DNA of 32,368 nucleotides from NCBI GenBank assembly GCA_031281485.1, contig JAITFI010000094.1, positions 1-32,368 on the forward strand, read 5' to 3'. The notes beneath the pieces were generated by a model. That model was not told the origin of the DNA. It saw only the letters and a list, made by a program, of their open reading frames with translations, and did no database searches. This stretch comes from Chitinispirillales bacterium. Its GTDB lineage: Bacteria; Fibrobacterota; Chitinivibrionia; Chitinivibrionales; Chitinispirillaceae. Below, in pieces: positions 7,624-15,609 of this stretch. The first letter of the stretch is position 1, and every line of letters begins with the position of its first letter. The translations under genes and the position numbers were made by a program.

Positions 7624-9591
7624 ATGAACAAATTGCCCGTATTTTTGTGTCGCGCGGCCGTATATGCCGGTATGCTTGTTTTCAGCCTTGGCCTTGTCGG
7701 TAAAGTCTCCGCCCAAAGCGAGAGTGAGATCAACAGTCTGTTCGGCACCATGCAGGATGAGCCGGAGCAGAAAGAGGAGGCTGCGCCCAAGCGCGTGCTT
7801 CCGACGTATACCGGCAACTACAAGGTGCTCGTGAGCAGGCCGATCTACGCGGTCTACGAGGCCGAGACCAAGACCAAGTGGATATCCGCTCTTGGGGAGC
7901 TTTACACGCACTACAGGGTTGGGGCCTTTCCGCGTACGTACGTGTACACCATGGAGCAGGTGAGCGGCGTTCTGCCCGGTTCGCGTGACTACGGGCGCCG
8001 CTTCAACAAGCAGCAGTACATAGAAGCGGCCAAGAAATTGGGTGCCACGCACTTGTTGTATCAGGAGTACCAGCCGCAAAAGGACGGTAAACGCGCCCGC
8101 TACGTGATGGAGTTGTATTGGATAGCGGAGGCGGCCGCCGTGGAACGGAACTCCGTTGACATTCCGTACGCTGATTTTGAGGGCGGGCTGAACGCTTGTT
8201 TGAACAAGATAGCCGACGCGATGGATCCCAAGGCCAAGAGCGGCGGCGTCGCCGGGGTGCAGGTTTGGGGTAAGGACATGAAGACGCTTGAGGCGTTCGG
8301 CAACGCTTTGGCCGCGGAGGAGCGCTTTGTCAAGGACAGGGCCGAGGTTACTTACGCCGCCATAGAGAAGACGGTGCAGAAGAATTCGTCGCTGGTGGGT
8401 TTCCAGTATGCCGCCGCGCTTGTCGCCGGACGCGCCGAGGAGTACGCCAAAGCCGTCAAGCACATAGAAACGGTGATAAGCAAGTCGAAAGACTATCCGG
8501 CGTTGCAGTTGCGTTTGGCGGAGTATCAGAGGGGGGCGCAACGCTACTCGGAGGCTGTGAAAGCGGCCGAGACGGCGGCCAAGAAAGACGCTCTGAAGGT
8601 CGCCGCGTCCATAGAGATGGCCATGATATCGCAGGCGCAGGGAAACCTTGACAGAGCGCGTTCCGAGTACGAAGCCGTTCTCAGGGACGGCGAAGCGAAC
8701 AGCCGTGTGCTATTTATGCTCGCGCTCCTGAGCATCCAGATGGGACGGACAACGGAGAGCGAGGATTACCTGCGTCGCGCCGAGGAGAGCGGACTGACGC
8801 TCGACGAGGGCGAGTACTTAGACCTTGGCCGGGCCTACGCTAACTCAAGCGGGAACGAAGACAAGGCGGTCGAGTACTTTAAGAAGAGCATGGGCCCCAA
8901 GCAGAGCAACGAAGACGCTTGGGAGGCCATCGCCGATCTGTACAAGAAGATGGGGAACGACTTGGACGCCGCGGAATCCTACGTAAACCTATTTAAGATC
9001 AACATGAACGCGCACAGCGGAAAACTGAGGCTCGCCGGCGAGACCTTTGAGAAGATGGGTATGACGGATAAGGCGAAGGACGCCTACGCGCTCTTCTTGG
9101 ACAGGCGTTTTGCCGACAAGGACGTTTCCATGAATTTGGCCCGTATATATTTTAATGATAAGGATTGCAAAAAGGTGAAAGATGTTTTGGAGGGCATGAA
9201 GGGGTACGAGTCTGTGGCGGAGGCCACGCAGATGCTTGCCGACTGCGGGCTTAAGGTGCGTAAGGTAGACGAGTCTCAGACTATGAAGACGAAGAAACTG
9301 TCGCCGCTGATGTTGACGGCGAGGATATCGGGGGGGACGTTTCTTGTGGGAGGGATTACTACCGGGCTTCTTATGAATAGCTGGGTGAGCGGTACCAACA
9401 AGAAATATCAAGATTGGAAAGAGTGGGACGCGAAGTACGCTACGAAACCGGAGGACGCGGGCGACGCGTACAAACCTGCCAAGGTGAAGGAGATGAGGGA
9501 AGATATGGACTTTGGCATTGCTATGCGCAATACAATGTACGTCTTGGCGGGCGTGGGTTTGGCCGGTTTTGCTGTGACGTTCTTTTTCTAA
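7624..9591 (+). CDS. Exported TPR protein with TolB-like N-terminal domain
   Basis: This 655-aa protein has a signal peptide with a probable cut after Ala30 (KVSA/QSES). Residues about 45-205 resemble the TolB/CsgG-type N-terminal fold, including YIEAAKKLGATHLLYQEY. Residues about 245-545 are tetratricopeptide-like helical repeats (for example AAALVAGRAEEYAKAVKHIE and DLGRAYANSSGNEDKAVEYF). The C-terminus has two hydrophobic segments (about 565-585 and 636-655, ending GFAVTFFF), so the protein is probably membrane-attached at its C-terminus. ATG 7624 is preceded by a GGAGAGG ribosome site. The next gene follows after 12 bp, so the two form an operon. It is likely a scaffold in an envelope complex; no specific family name is recognised. 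Confidence 0.8.
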   Translation: MNKLPVFLCRAAVYAGMLVFSLGLVGKVSAQSESEINSLFGTMQDEPEQKEEAAPKRVLPTYTGNYKVLVSRPIYAVYEAETKTKWISALGELYTHYRVGAFPRTYVYTMEQVSGVLPGSRDYGRRFNKQQYIEAAKKLGATHLLYQEYQPQKDGKRARYVMELYWIAEAAAVERNSVDIPYADFEGGLNACLNKIADAMDPKAKSGGVAGVQVWGKDMKTLEAFGNALAAEERFVKDRAEVTYAAIEKTVQKNSSLVGFQYAAALVAGRAEEYAKAVKHIETVISKSKDYPALQLRLAEYQRGAQRYSEAVKAAETAAKKDALKVAASIEMAMISQAQGNLDRARSEYEAVLRDGEANSRVLFMLALLSIQMGRTTESEDYLRRAEESGLTLDEGEYLDLGRAYANSSGNEDKAVEYFKKSMGPKQSNEDAWEAIADLYKKMGNDLDAAESYVNLFKINMNAHSGKLRLAGETFEKMGMTDKAKDAYALFLDRRFADKDVSMNLARIYFNDKDCKKVKDVLEGMKGYESVAEATQMLADCGLKVRKVDESQTMKTKKLSPLMLTARISGGTFLVGGITTGLLMNSWVSGTNKKYQDWKEWDAKYATKPEDAGDAYKPAKVKEMREDMDFGIAMRNTMYVLAGVGLAGFAVTFFF

Positions 9592-9603
9592 CGGAGGAGC
9601 GGT

Positions 9604-11172
9604 ATGAAGAAAATAATGTCGATTATAGTGTTGGCTGCGTTGCTTACGGCGGCGCTGGTGGTCTTTGTTTGCGAGAGTCCCGAGTTCAACAATCCGCTTG
9701 ATGAGAAGGGGACTAATTTCTTGGAAAATAGGGACAGCGCGAAGGCGCACAAGGACGAAGCGCTTGCCACGGACGAGAACGGCGTGGCGATGTTTTGGGC
9801 CGATAATACGGAAAAGTTTCGTCCGAATTGCGACGACGTCACTCCGACAATTGCGCTCGTTGGAGCTAGTCAGATAAATATAAATACACAGCAAGTACAG
9901 GAGTTCAGGAAGTGGATGCACTTTGACGACGGGCAGTGGGCCGAACTCATCACTTGGGGAAAGGGGCCGAATGGAAAAACGGAACCGGTTCCTAAAGAGC
10001 CGTGCCTGAAAAGGGGTACCGGCGATTGTATGCAATTCAGCGCGCAAGAGAAGAACAGGACGCCTGATCCTAACAACTATATCATTGAGTATAAGGTTGA
10101 AAAGCCGCTGTGCCGAGGCGCGACGCCTTATGCCACGGTGAACAGAACGCTTAACGTAACACAGTTTATTGCTGTAGATACCGGAAGGCCGGTAATTACA
10201 GTGACCGGTGGCTTGACTGCCGAAGTTAGGGTGGGTAATACCTATACGGATATGGGAGCGACTGTTAACATTGGGCAGGGTGGTCCGACTAATCCCGGCG
10301 CGCTTGACAGCGTTGTGGTCAAGGGTACCAATTCAGGCAACACGTATAGCCAGACAGTGAGAAAACCGGCGGCCGGGTCAATTGATTTCACGTCTATTGT
10401 TGTTCCTACCACTACCGCCAATAGTACGTTCTCCATCACGTATTACGCGAGTTACAGAGGGAATGACAATGTGGTCAGAACCTCCACGGCGATTAGAAAC
10501 GTTAAGGTGTTGGAACAACAGCAAAGCAATGTGGCGCCGATAATTGTTCTCAAACCGTACAAGCTCAAGGTGCCGTCGAGCGGGAAGATTATTGATTATC
10601 CCGATACTATGATTTACTTATCTTCTGCGACGAATGACAGCTATAGAGAGAAGGGTGTCGACAGGGTTTATTACGTTAGCGGCGGGAATGAGACGACCGT
10701 ATGCTCCAACGGTTGCGACGGCGTGGTGACGACGACCCGGCAGCCGTCTTTCATAACCGGGCAAAACGACCCCGCAAGAAAGACTGTTACATATGAGATT
10801 CCCGCCGGTACCGGATACGCGAGCGGGGCTGCGACCAGGAACGTGTTTTTGGTGTACACGGAAGCGCAGTGCGTTGCGGACGAAATCGCGCCTGTGGCGC
10901 CTATTGTAAGGAAGGCTACCGCTACCGCCAGTAATCCTAACTCCGACACGATACCGGCCGGCGTGATTTGGAAATACGATGATACTTGGACGGTGACGCA
11001 TTCGAACGCTTTAGGGTCCGCCGGATTCAAGTACATGATAGATTTCAACGGATTGGACCCCTATAAACCAGTTCCGAAGTCCGGCGGCGGCGGTTACGAG
11101 ATAACCTACGTCGGTTTGGGCAAGTGCGGGGAGACGGCTGAGTTAAAGAGGACTATTTTTGTTAAGCCGTAA
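9604..11172 (+). CDS. Probable lipoprotein with bacterial Ig-like (DUF5011-type) domain
   Basis: This 522-aa exported protein begins with a hydrophobic signal that ends at Cys23 (VVFVCESPEFNNPLDEKGTN). The context suggests lipidation, although VFVC is not a classic lipobox. Residues about 192-300 resemble the DUF5011/HYR-type Ig-like fold, with RPVITVTGGLTAEVRVGNTY followed by TDMGATV. The rest is strand-rich and Cys-containing with no recognised domain. A GGAGGAG ribosome site precedes the ATG, and the upstream TPR gene ends 12 bp before it. Base composition between about 9840 and 10700 is visibly less GC-rich than in neighbouring genes, which may mean fast divergence or transfer. It is probably a surface or periplasmic partner of the TPR protein; the function is unknown. 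Confidence 0.72.
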   Translation: MKKIMSIIVLAALLTAALVVFVCESPEFNNPLDEKGTNFLENRDSAKAHKDEALATDENGVAMFWADNTEKFRPNCDDVTPTIALVGASQININTQQVQEFRKWMHFDDGQWAELITWGKGPNGKTEPVPKEPCLKRGTGDCMQFSAQEKNRTPDPNNYIIEYKVEKPLCRGATPYATVNRTLNVTQFIAVDTGRPVITVTGGLTAEVRVGNTYTDMGATVNIGQGGPTNPGALDSVVVKGTNSGNTYSQTVRKPAAGSIDFTSIVVPTTTANSTFSITYYASYRGNDNVVRTSTAIRNVKVLEQQQSNVAPIIVLKPYKLKVPSSGKIIDYPDTMIYLSSATNDSYREKGVDRVYYVSGGNETTVCSNGCDGVVTTTRQPSFITGQNDPARKTVTYEIPAGTGYASGAATRNVFLVYTEAQCVADEIAPVAPIVRKATATASNPNSDTIPAGVIWKYDDTWTVTHSNALGSAGFKYMIDFNGLDPYKPVPKSGGGGYEITYVGLGKCGETAELKRTIFVKP

Positions 11173-11235
11173 AATTTTTTTACAAAGCGGCGCGGCTAAT
11201 ATTAGTTTATATGTATATTATGTTGTATAGGGGGC

Positions 11236-11249
11236 GGCGACCCGTCGCC
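11236..11249. other. Small hairpin upstream of the beta-helix gene
   Basis: GGCGAC-CC-GTCGCC forms a perfect 6-bp stem in the 114-bp space between the lipoprotein gene and the first beta-helix gene. It is followed by CGCTTTCG rather than a T-run, so it is a poor match to a classic terminator. It could be a weak terminator or a 5' leader structure. Confidence 0.4.
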
Positions 11250-11286
11250 CGCTTTCGTATGAATGAAAATCGAAGAGGATTATTTA

Positions 11287-12171
11287 ATGCGCATCACCCG
11301 TTCAACGTTTCTGCCGCTACTCGCCGCGCTTTTCGTGACGGTTTTCGCCGTCGCGTCGCCGCTTTTCGCCGATGAGGTCGCCGTTGCCGCCGTTGCCGCC
11401 GTTGGGCCATCGCAGCAGGCCAAGGGGCCCGGCGCGGTGATCGTTGTGCCGTCGCAGCAGGCCAAGAGCATAGGCGCGGCCATGGTGGTCGCCCGGCCCG
11501 GCGATACTGTAAAGGTGGGGAACGGCATATATAGGGAGAAGGTTTTCCTTACGCCAGGCGTCGTGCTTATCTCGGATAAGCTCTTCGGGGCGGTGATTGA
11601 CGGGGGCGGCAAGGGGACGGTCGTGACTATGGGTAACTCGTCTGAGATATCGGGTTTTGAGGTGCGCGGCGGGACGGTCGGCATCTTTTCGTCCACGGCG
11701 CAGGCGGTGATCCGCCGGTGTCGGGTTATGCACAATGTTCAGAGCGGGGTGATGTGCGTTGGCACGCTGCCCAAGATGGAGGACAACTTCATCGTGTTCA
11801 ACAAAGGGTCGGGCGTGCAGGGGTGGGATGTGCGCACCACCAGCGGGTCGATAAACCACAACACCATAGCGTTCAACGCCAATCACGGGATATCGCTGGG
11901 TGGCAGCACCTCCATCACGGTCGAGAACAACATCATCGCTTTCAACGATCAGTTCGGGGTGAAGCCGGCTGAGGAGACGGTGCGCGTGGTGCTCATCAAC
12001 AACAATTTTTACCAGAATGCCAGAATTTCGAGCAATTTGCCTTCGGACAACATATCAGCCGACCCGCTTTTTGAGGATGCAAAGCGTTTCAACTTCAACC
12101 TTATGAAGGAGTCGCGCAGCATAGGGCTTGGGACGGATAATCAGAATTTGGGTTCGAGGATATTGCATTGA
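11287..12171 (+). CDS. Exported right-handed parallel beta-helix protein A
   Basis: This 294-aa protein starts with a clear signal peptide (MRITRSTFLPLLAALFVTVF, cut near SPLFA). The remainder is a pectate-lyase/NosD-like right-handed beta-helix. The opening rung motif ARPGDTVKVGNGIYREKVFL is followed by IDGGGKGTVV and by rungs of ISGFEVRGGTVGIF, GSINHNTIAFNANHGISLGG and ITVENNIIAFND. A frame-compatible ATG at 11263 exists, but ATG 11287 has GAAGAGGA eight bases upstream and directly starts the signal peptide, so it is preferred. Near residues 40-65 the SQQAK segment is duplicated (VGPSQQAK, then VVPSQQAK), a recent small tandem duplication. The next gene is a close paralogue. The function may be carbohydrate binding or a structural surface role; no catalytic motif was identified. 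Confidence 0.83.
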   Translation: MRITRSTFLPLLAALFVTVFAVASPLFADEVAVAAVAAVGPSQQAKGPGAVIVVPSQQAKSIGAAMVVARPGDTVKVGNGIYREKVFLTPGVVLISDKLFGAVIDGGGKGTVVTMGNSSEISGFEVRGGTVGIFSSTAQAVIRRCRVMHNVQSGVMCVGTLPKMEDNFIVFNKGSGVQGWDVRTTSGSINHNTIAFNANHGISLGGSTSITVENNIIAFNDQFGVKPAEETVRVVLINNNFYQNARISSNLPSDNISADPLFEDAKRFNFNLMKESRSIGLGTDNQNLGSRILH

Positions 12172-12208
12172 AAATAAAAGTCAAACCATACCTGACGGGA
12201 GTTTTGCC

Positions 12209-13018
12209 ATGAATATCAGAAACAGTATCGCCGCGGTGTTAGCGTGCGCGGCGTGCCTTGTCGGCGTGTCGTCCGCCGAGGTAATCGAAGTGCCGGGGCA
12301 GGCCAAGACCATCTCCGGAGCAATGATCACGGCGCGTATGGGGGATACCGTTAAGGTTGCGCCGGGTGTTTACCGGGAGCTTGTGATCATGGCTCCTGGC
12401 GTGTTCCTCATTTCGACGTCGCTCTTTGACGCGAAGATCGACGGCGGCGGCCGGGGGACGGTCGTCACCATGTCAAAGAACTGCTCCATCTTCGGCTTTG
12501 AGATTACGAACGGCACGATCGGAATATTTTCCAGCGACATGGGCAACGAGATAGCCTCCTGCCGCATCGTGAACAATTGGATGACCGGCATCATCACGGT
12601 GCGCCACCTGCCCAAGATCCAAGACAACATTATCGCCTTCAATCGCGCGTCGGGCATACAAGGGTGGGACGTGCGCTCCACCGCGGCCACGGTGAACCAC
12701 AACTCCATAGCCTACAACGGCAACCACGGCATCGCTATCGGCGGTACGTCGGAGTTCATTATCGAGAACAATGTTATCGCGTTCAACGAGAAGTTCGGGC
12801 TTAAAATATTGGAGGCGCCGGAGAAGATTCAGGTCAGCGCCAACAATTTCTGGCGCAATCTGTACCAGCCGGGAAAGCCGCTTCCGGAGAACAACTTTGC
12901 CTTTGATCCGGCGTTTATCGCTCCGCGTTCCGGCCTGAACTTCAAGCCGGATCCCGGTCAGTGCTGTAAGTCTAAAGGGTCGGACGACGAAAACATTGGC
13001 GCAAGGCTGAACTATTAA
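12209..13018 (+). CDS. Exported right-handed parallel beta-helix protein B (paralogue of A)
   Basis: This 269-aa paralogue of the preceding protein aligns with it along its whole length: ARMGDTVKVAPGVYRELVIM, IDGGGRGTVVTMSKNCSI, GIQGWDVRSTAATVNHNSIA, NHGIAIGGTSEFIIENNVIA. The signal peptide is MNIRNSIAAVLACAACLVGV with a cut near VSSA. ATG 12209 is preceded by GACGGGA at 12194-12200. An upstream in-frame ATG at 12128 would overlap the previous gene and hide the signal peptide, so it is rejected. The intergenic gap to protein A is 37 bp, which suggests a tandem duplication transcribed together. The C-terminus carries a CC pair (GQCCKSKG) absent from protein A. Confidence 0.83.
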   Translation: MNIRNSIAAVLACAACLVGVSSAEVIEVPGQAKTISGAMITARMGDTVKVAPGVYRELVIMAPGVFLISTSLFDAKIDGGGRGTVVTMSKNCSIFGFEITNGTIGIFSSDMGNEIASCRIVNNWMTGIITVRHLPKIQDNIIAFNRASGIQGWDVRSTAATVNHNSIAYNGNHGIAIGGTSEFIIENNVIAFNEKFGLKILEAPEKIQVSANNFWRNLYQPGKPLPENNFAFDPAFIAPRSGLNFKPDPGQCCKSKGSDDENIGARLNY

Positions 13019-13052
13019 CAAAAAATTGATAAATCTAAGGGACGGGACGTAT

Positions 13053-15398
13053 ATGATGAGATTTTTTAAAAGCAGGATCGCAAGGTTCAAACTGGCGTTG
13101 GCCGCCGTCGGATTGATGGCCGTTGCAACGCAGGTGTGGGCGCAGAATGGCGGTTTGCCCGGCGGACACATTATCACAGACCGTTGGCGCCATGTGTACT
13201 CCCAGTATTCGGGCATAACGAACGCGGCGTTTATTAACGAGGAAAACTACATGTCGCTGCGATTCCTCTTCGCCAGCACGCTGGAGACGTTCTATACGCA
13301 GGAGGCCGGCTTCACAATGCCGATAGGCCTCTACGACGCGGCCGGCGTGTCATGGATCATGAACGGTACTTCGAGTTACGCGGCTACCAACGATACAGGC
13401 GGCCTGACCGGTAAAAACGTTGTCGACCAGGGCCACTTCATAGCCTTGACTTACGCGAACAATGTGTGGAAAGGGTTGACTGTCGGCGGTAACTTAAACA
13501 TCATAGCGCAAAGCGTCCCGGAGGGCGCCGGCAGCGCCAACAACGATACGAAGACCGCCACGAGGTTGGGTTTCGGCGTGGACGTCGGTCTCACATACAA
13601 AGTACTGCGCCACCAATTGTTGGGCAACCACATACTCGGTCTCGCTACGAACAACATTTTCAATATGATAATGGACGAAACCGACGAAAGGTTCGCCTCG
13701 GCGCTGCGCATTTCGTTGCTCTCCGACTTTTGGGAGAGGCGTATCTACTTCGGCGCGGACTTTGTCCTGAAAGATATCCTCGTCGGCGACGCTGATAGGA
13801 CGCCGAACTCTGTGGCGACGATGCCGTGGGAGAATACCTATAAAGTAGGCACCAATATTCTGCGTATCTTCAAGCTGTACGGGCTCGTCGGCTTCAACAA
13901 CGAGGGGATTGACCACTACGGGTTCGCTTTCGGCGCGAATATGCCGGGTTTCTTCAACGGCCGCGACATAGAGGGTATGATGCAGTTCGTCTCCATAGTC
14001 AACCCAACGGACGGCGTGGAGGAGGCCAACGCGAGCCACATAACGTTCTATGCCCGCACGGAGCTCGGAAAGCACAGGGAAGAGATATATGCCCGCAGGA
14101 TGGCCCGCCGCGGAACGCTCGGGCCCAACAACTTGTACAACCAAGCGCTCGACTTGTACTACAAGGGCGAGTACTACCGCGCTTACTGGATCTTCTCGCA
14201 GATCGCGGTGGAGTACCCCGACTTTTTCCGCAACGACATGGTCAGCTACTACCAAGGCGCTTGTATAGAGGGTATGGATATGCGCCAGAGCGCGGTCATG
14301 GCCTTCAAGCGCACCAAAGAGGAGCACTCGCGCAGCGTGGCCGTGCCGATGGCCGACTTGGGGTTGATGCGCGTCTTCTACAGAAGCGGCGACCTCGCGG
14401 CGGTGGAGAGCCAGTTTGAGGAGCTCAACGCCTTGGGCGTTCCCGACTCCATCAAGTACCACGCCTATTATATAATGGGTCAGGCCACAATGCAGCGCGG
14501 CGATTACCAAAAGGCGCGGCAGCTCTTCACAATGATTCCCGAAAACCACCCGGACTACGTGTTCGCGTATCACGCGGCGGCGGTGGCTAACGCAATGGCC
14601 GAAGACTATCAGGGCGCAATAGCCGACCTGGAATTCGTCATCCAAATCAAGCCCAAGAACAAGGCGCAGGAGGAGGCCATAAACCGCTCCTACGTCTTCC
14701 TGGGATTCCTGTATTACGAAGATCTCTCCACCGAAGGCGCGCTGGCCAGAGCGGTAACGGCGCTCCGAAAGGTGCCCAAGAACAGCTACTACTACCAAGA
14801 CGCGCTCTTGGGTCTCGGCTGGACAGGTCTGAAAGCGCGGCAGTGGAACGATTGCCAAAGCGCCGGCGCGGAGTTGGCCAAGGTATCCACCGACCCCGTC
14901 CTCCAAAGCGAGGGCAACCTGTTGCAAGCCTATGCGTATGCAATGCAGAAGAACTACAATCAGGCGGTCAGCCTGCTCGAAGAGGCCAGCAAGAGAATGG
15001 CGGCATACTCCGGCCCGAGCGAAGCTGATTTGGCCGCCAGCCGTAACGAGTACGAGAATGTAAGGAGCGACTACGAGAGCATGGGCGTCAGAATAGACGA
15101 ACTGGGTCAGGCGCGTCAATCGTCCGTAATCCAATCGTCGATCGACAGCCTCCAGGCTCCGCAGGCCAAGAACAAGACGTCCATCGACCAGCACTTTAAG
15201 TTTGAGGACGAGTTCAAACGCAAGACCTTCTTCAACCGCGAGAGCGCGCAGGTGAAGGAAGACATAGACTTCGCCATGGCGCGGTTCGCGAGGTACGCGG
15301 GTTCGTCGGGCGCCAGGGACGCGATCAAGAAGTCCGGCGGCGGGGCGATTGACGATGAGATTGAGAAGCTCAAGAAGGAGTTGGAGAAGGCGAAATAA
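13053..15398 (+). CDS. Outer-membrane barrel-type protein with C-terminal TPR array
   Basis: This 781-aa protein has a signal peptide ending QVWA/QNGG (around residue 30). Residues about 40-330 alternate polar and hydrophobic residues and are Gly/aromatic-rich (FTMPIGLYDAAGVSWIMNGT, GVDVGLTYKV, RIYFGADFVLKDILVG), resembling PorV/UPF0164-type outer-membrane barrels. Residues about 355-660 form TPR-like repeats (LYNQALDLYYKGEYYRAYWI, YIMGQATMQRGDYQKARQLF). The end (665-781) is a charged coiled-coil-like helix. An upstream in-frame TTG (13026) is rejected because AAGGGA at 13038-13043 serves ATG 13053, which leads into the signal peptide; ATG 13056 is an alternative. The gene begins 34 bp after beta-helix B. 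It is probably the outer-membrane anchor of the exported set at 7.6-15.4 kb. The barrel assignment is by pattern and not certain. Confidence 0.75.
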   Translation: MMRFFKSRIARFKLALAAVGLMAVATQVWAQNGGLPGGHIITDRWRHVYSQYSGITNAAFINEENYMSLRFLFASTLETFYTQEAGFTMPIGLYDAAGVSWIMNGTSSYAATNDTGGLTGKNVVDQGHFIALTYANNVWKGLTVGGNLNIIAQSVPEGAGSANNDTKTATRLGFGVDVGLTYKVLRHQLLGNHILGLATNNIFNMIMDETDERFASALRISLLSDFWERRIYFGADFVLKDILVGDADRTPNSVATMPWENTYKVGTNILRIFKLYGLVGFNNEGIDHYGFAFGANMPGFFNGRDIEGMMQFVSIVNPTDGVEEANASHITFYARTELGKHREEIYARRMARRGTLGPNNLYNQALDLYYKGEYYRAYWIFSQIAVEYPDFFRNDMVSYYQGACIEGMDMRQSAVMAFKRTKEEHSRSVAVPMADLGLMRVFYRSGDLAAVESQFEELNALGVPDSIKYHAYYIMGQATMQRGDYQKARQLFTMIPENHPDYVFAYHAAAVANAMAEDYQGAIADLEFVIQIKPKNKAQEEAINRSYVFLGFLYYEDLSTEGALARAVTALRKVPKNSYYYQDALLGLGWTGLKARQWNDCQSAGAELAKVSTDPVLQSEGNLLQAYAYAMQKNYNQAVSLLEEASKRMAAYSGPSEADLAASRNEYENVRSDYESMGVRIDELGQARQSSVIQSSIDSLQAPQAKNKTSIDQHFKFEDEFKRKTFFNRESAQVKEDIDFAMARFARYAGSSGARDAIKKSGGGAIDDEIEKLKKELEKAK

Positions 15399-15441
15399 GT
15401 TGGGGTTAAAGTCAAAGTATTTAAAGGCAAATTCGTTTAAG

Positions 15442-15564
15442 GGGAGGGCTTCGCCCTCCCTCGCTCCAACCAAAATGGCTTCGCCATTTTGTTTTCCGCT
15501 ACCCACCCTGCGGGGCTCTGCCCCGCAACGCCCCGTCAAATAAACATGCGCCGCTTCGCGTCGC
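15442..15564. repeat. Array of four short hairpins with TTC/TCT loops
   Basis: Four inverted repeats lie side by side in the 211-bp space between the barrel/TPR gene and argS. They are 15442-15460 (GGGAGGGC, TTC, GCCCTCCC), 15471-15491 (CAAAATGGC, TTC, GCCATTTTG), 15509-15527 (TGCGGGGC, TCT, GCCCCGCA) and 15548-15564 (GCGCCGC, TTC, GCGTCGC with one mismatch). The first could act as a terminator for the upstream operon, but none is followed by a clean T-run. Different stems share the same three-base loop and C-G closing pair, which suggests members of a genome-wide palindromic family related to the hairpins at the window ends. Confidence 0.8.
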
Positions 15565-15609
15565 GGTACGTCAAAATCAAATAATCAAAACGTATCAAGG
15601 GATAAAAAG

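Noticed and set aside
15442-15527. Hairpins as classical rho-independent terminators
   Set aside because: Stems are good but none is followed by a convincing T-run; the shared loop rule fits a repeat family better.
13494-15539. 681-codon minus-strand reading frame opposite the barrel/TPR gene
   Set aside because: Composition is typical of an antisense shadow and it has no signal or domain, whereas the plus-strand product has a signal peptide, ribosome site and TPR repeats.
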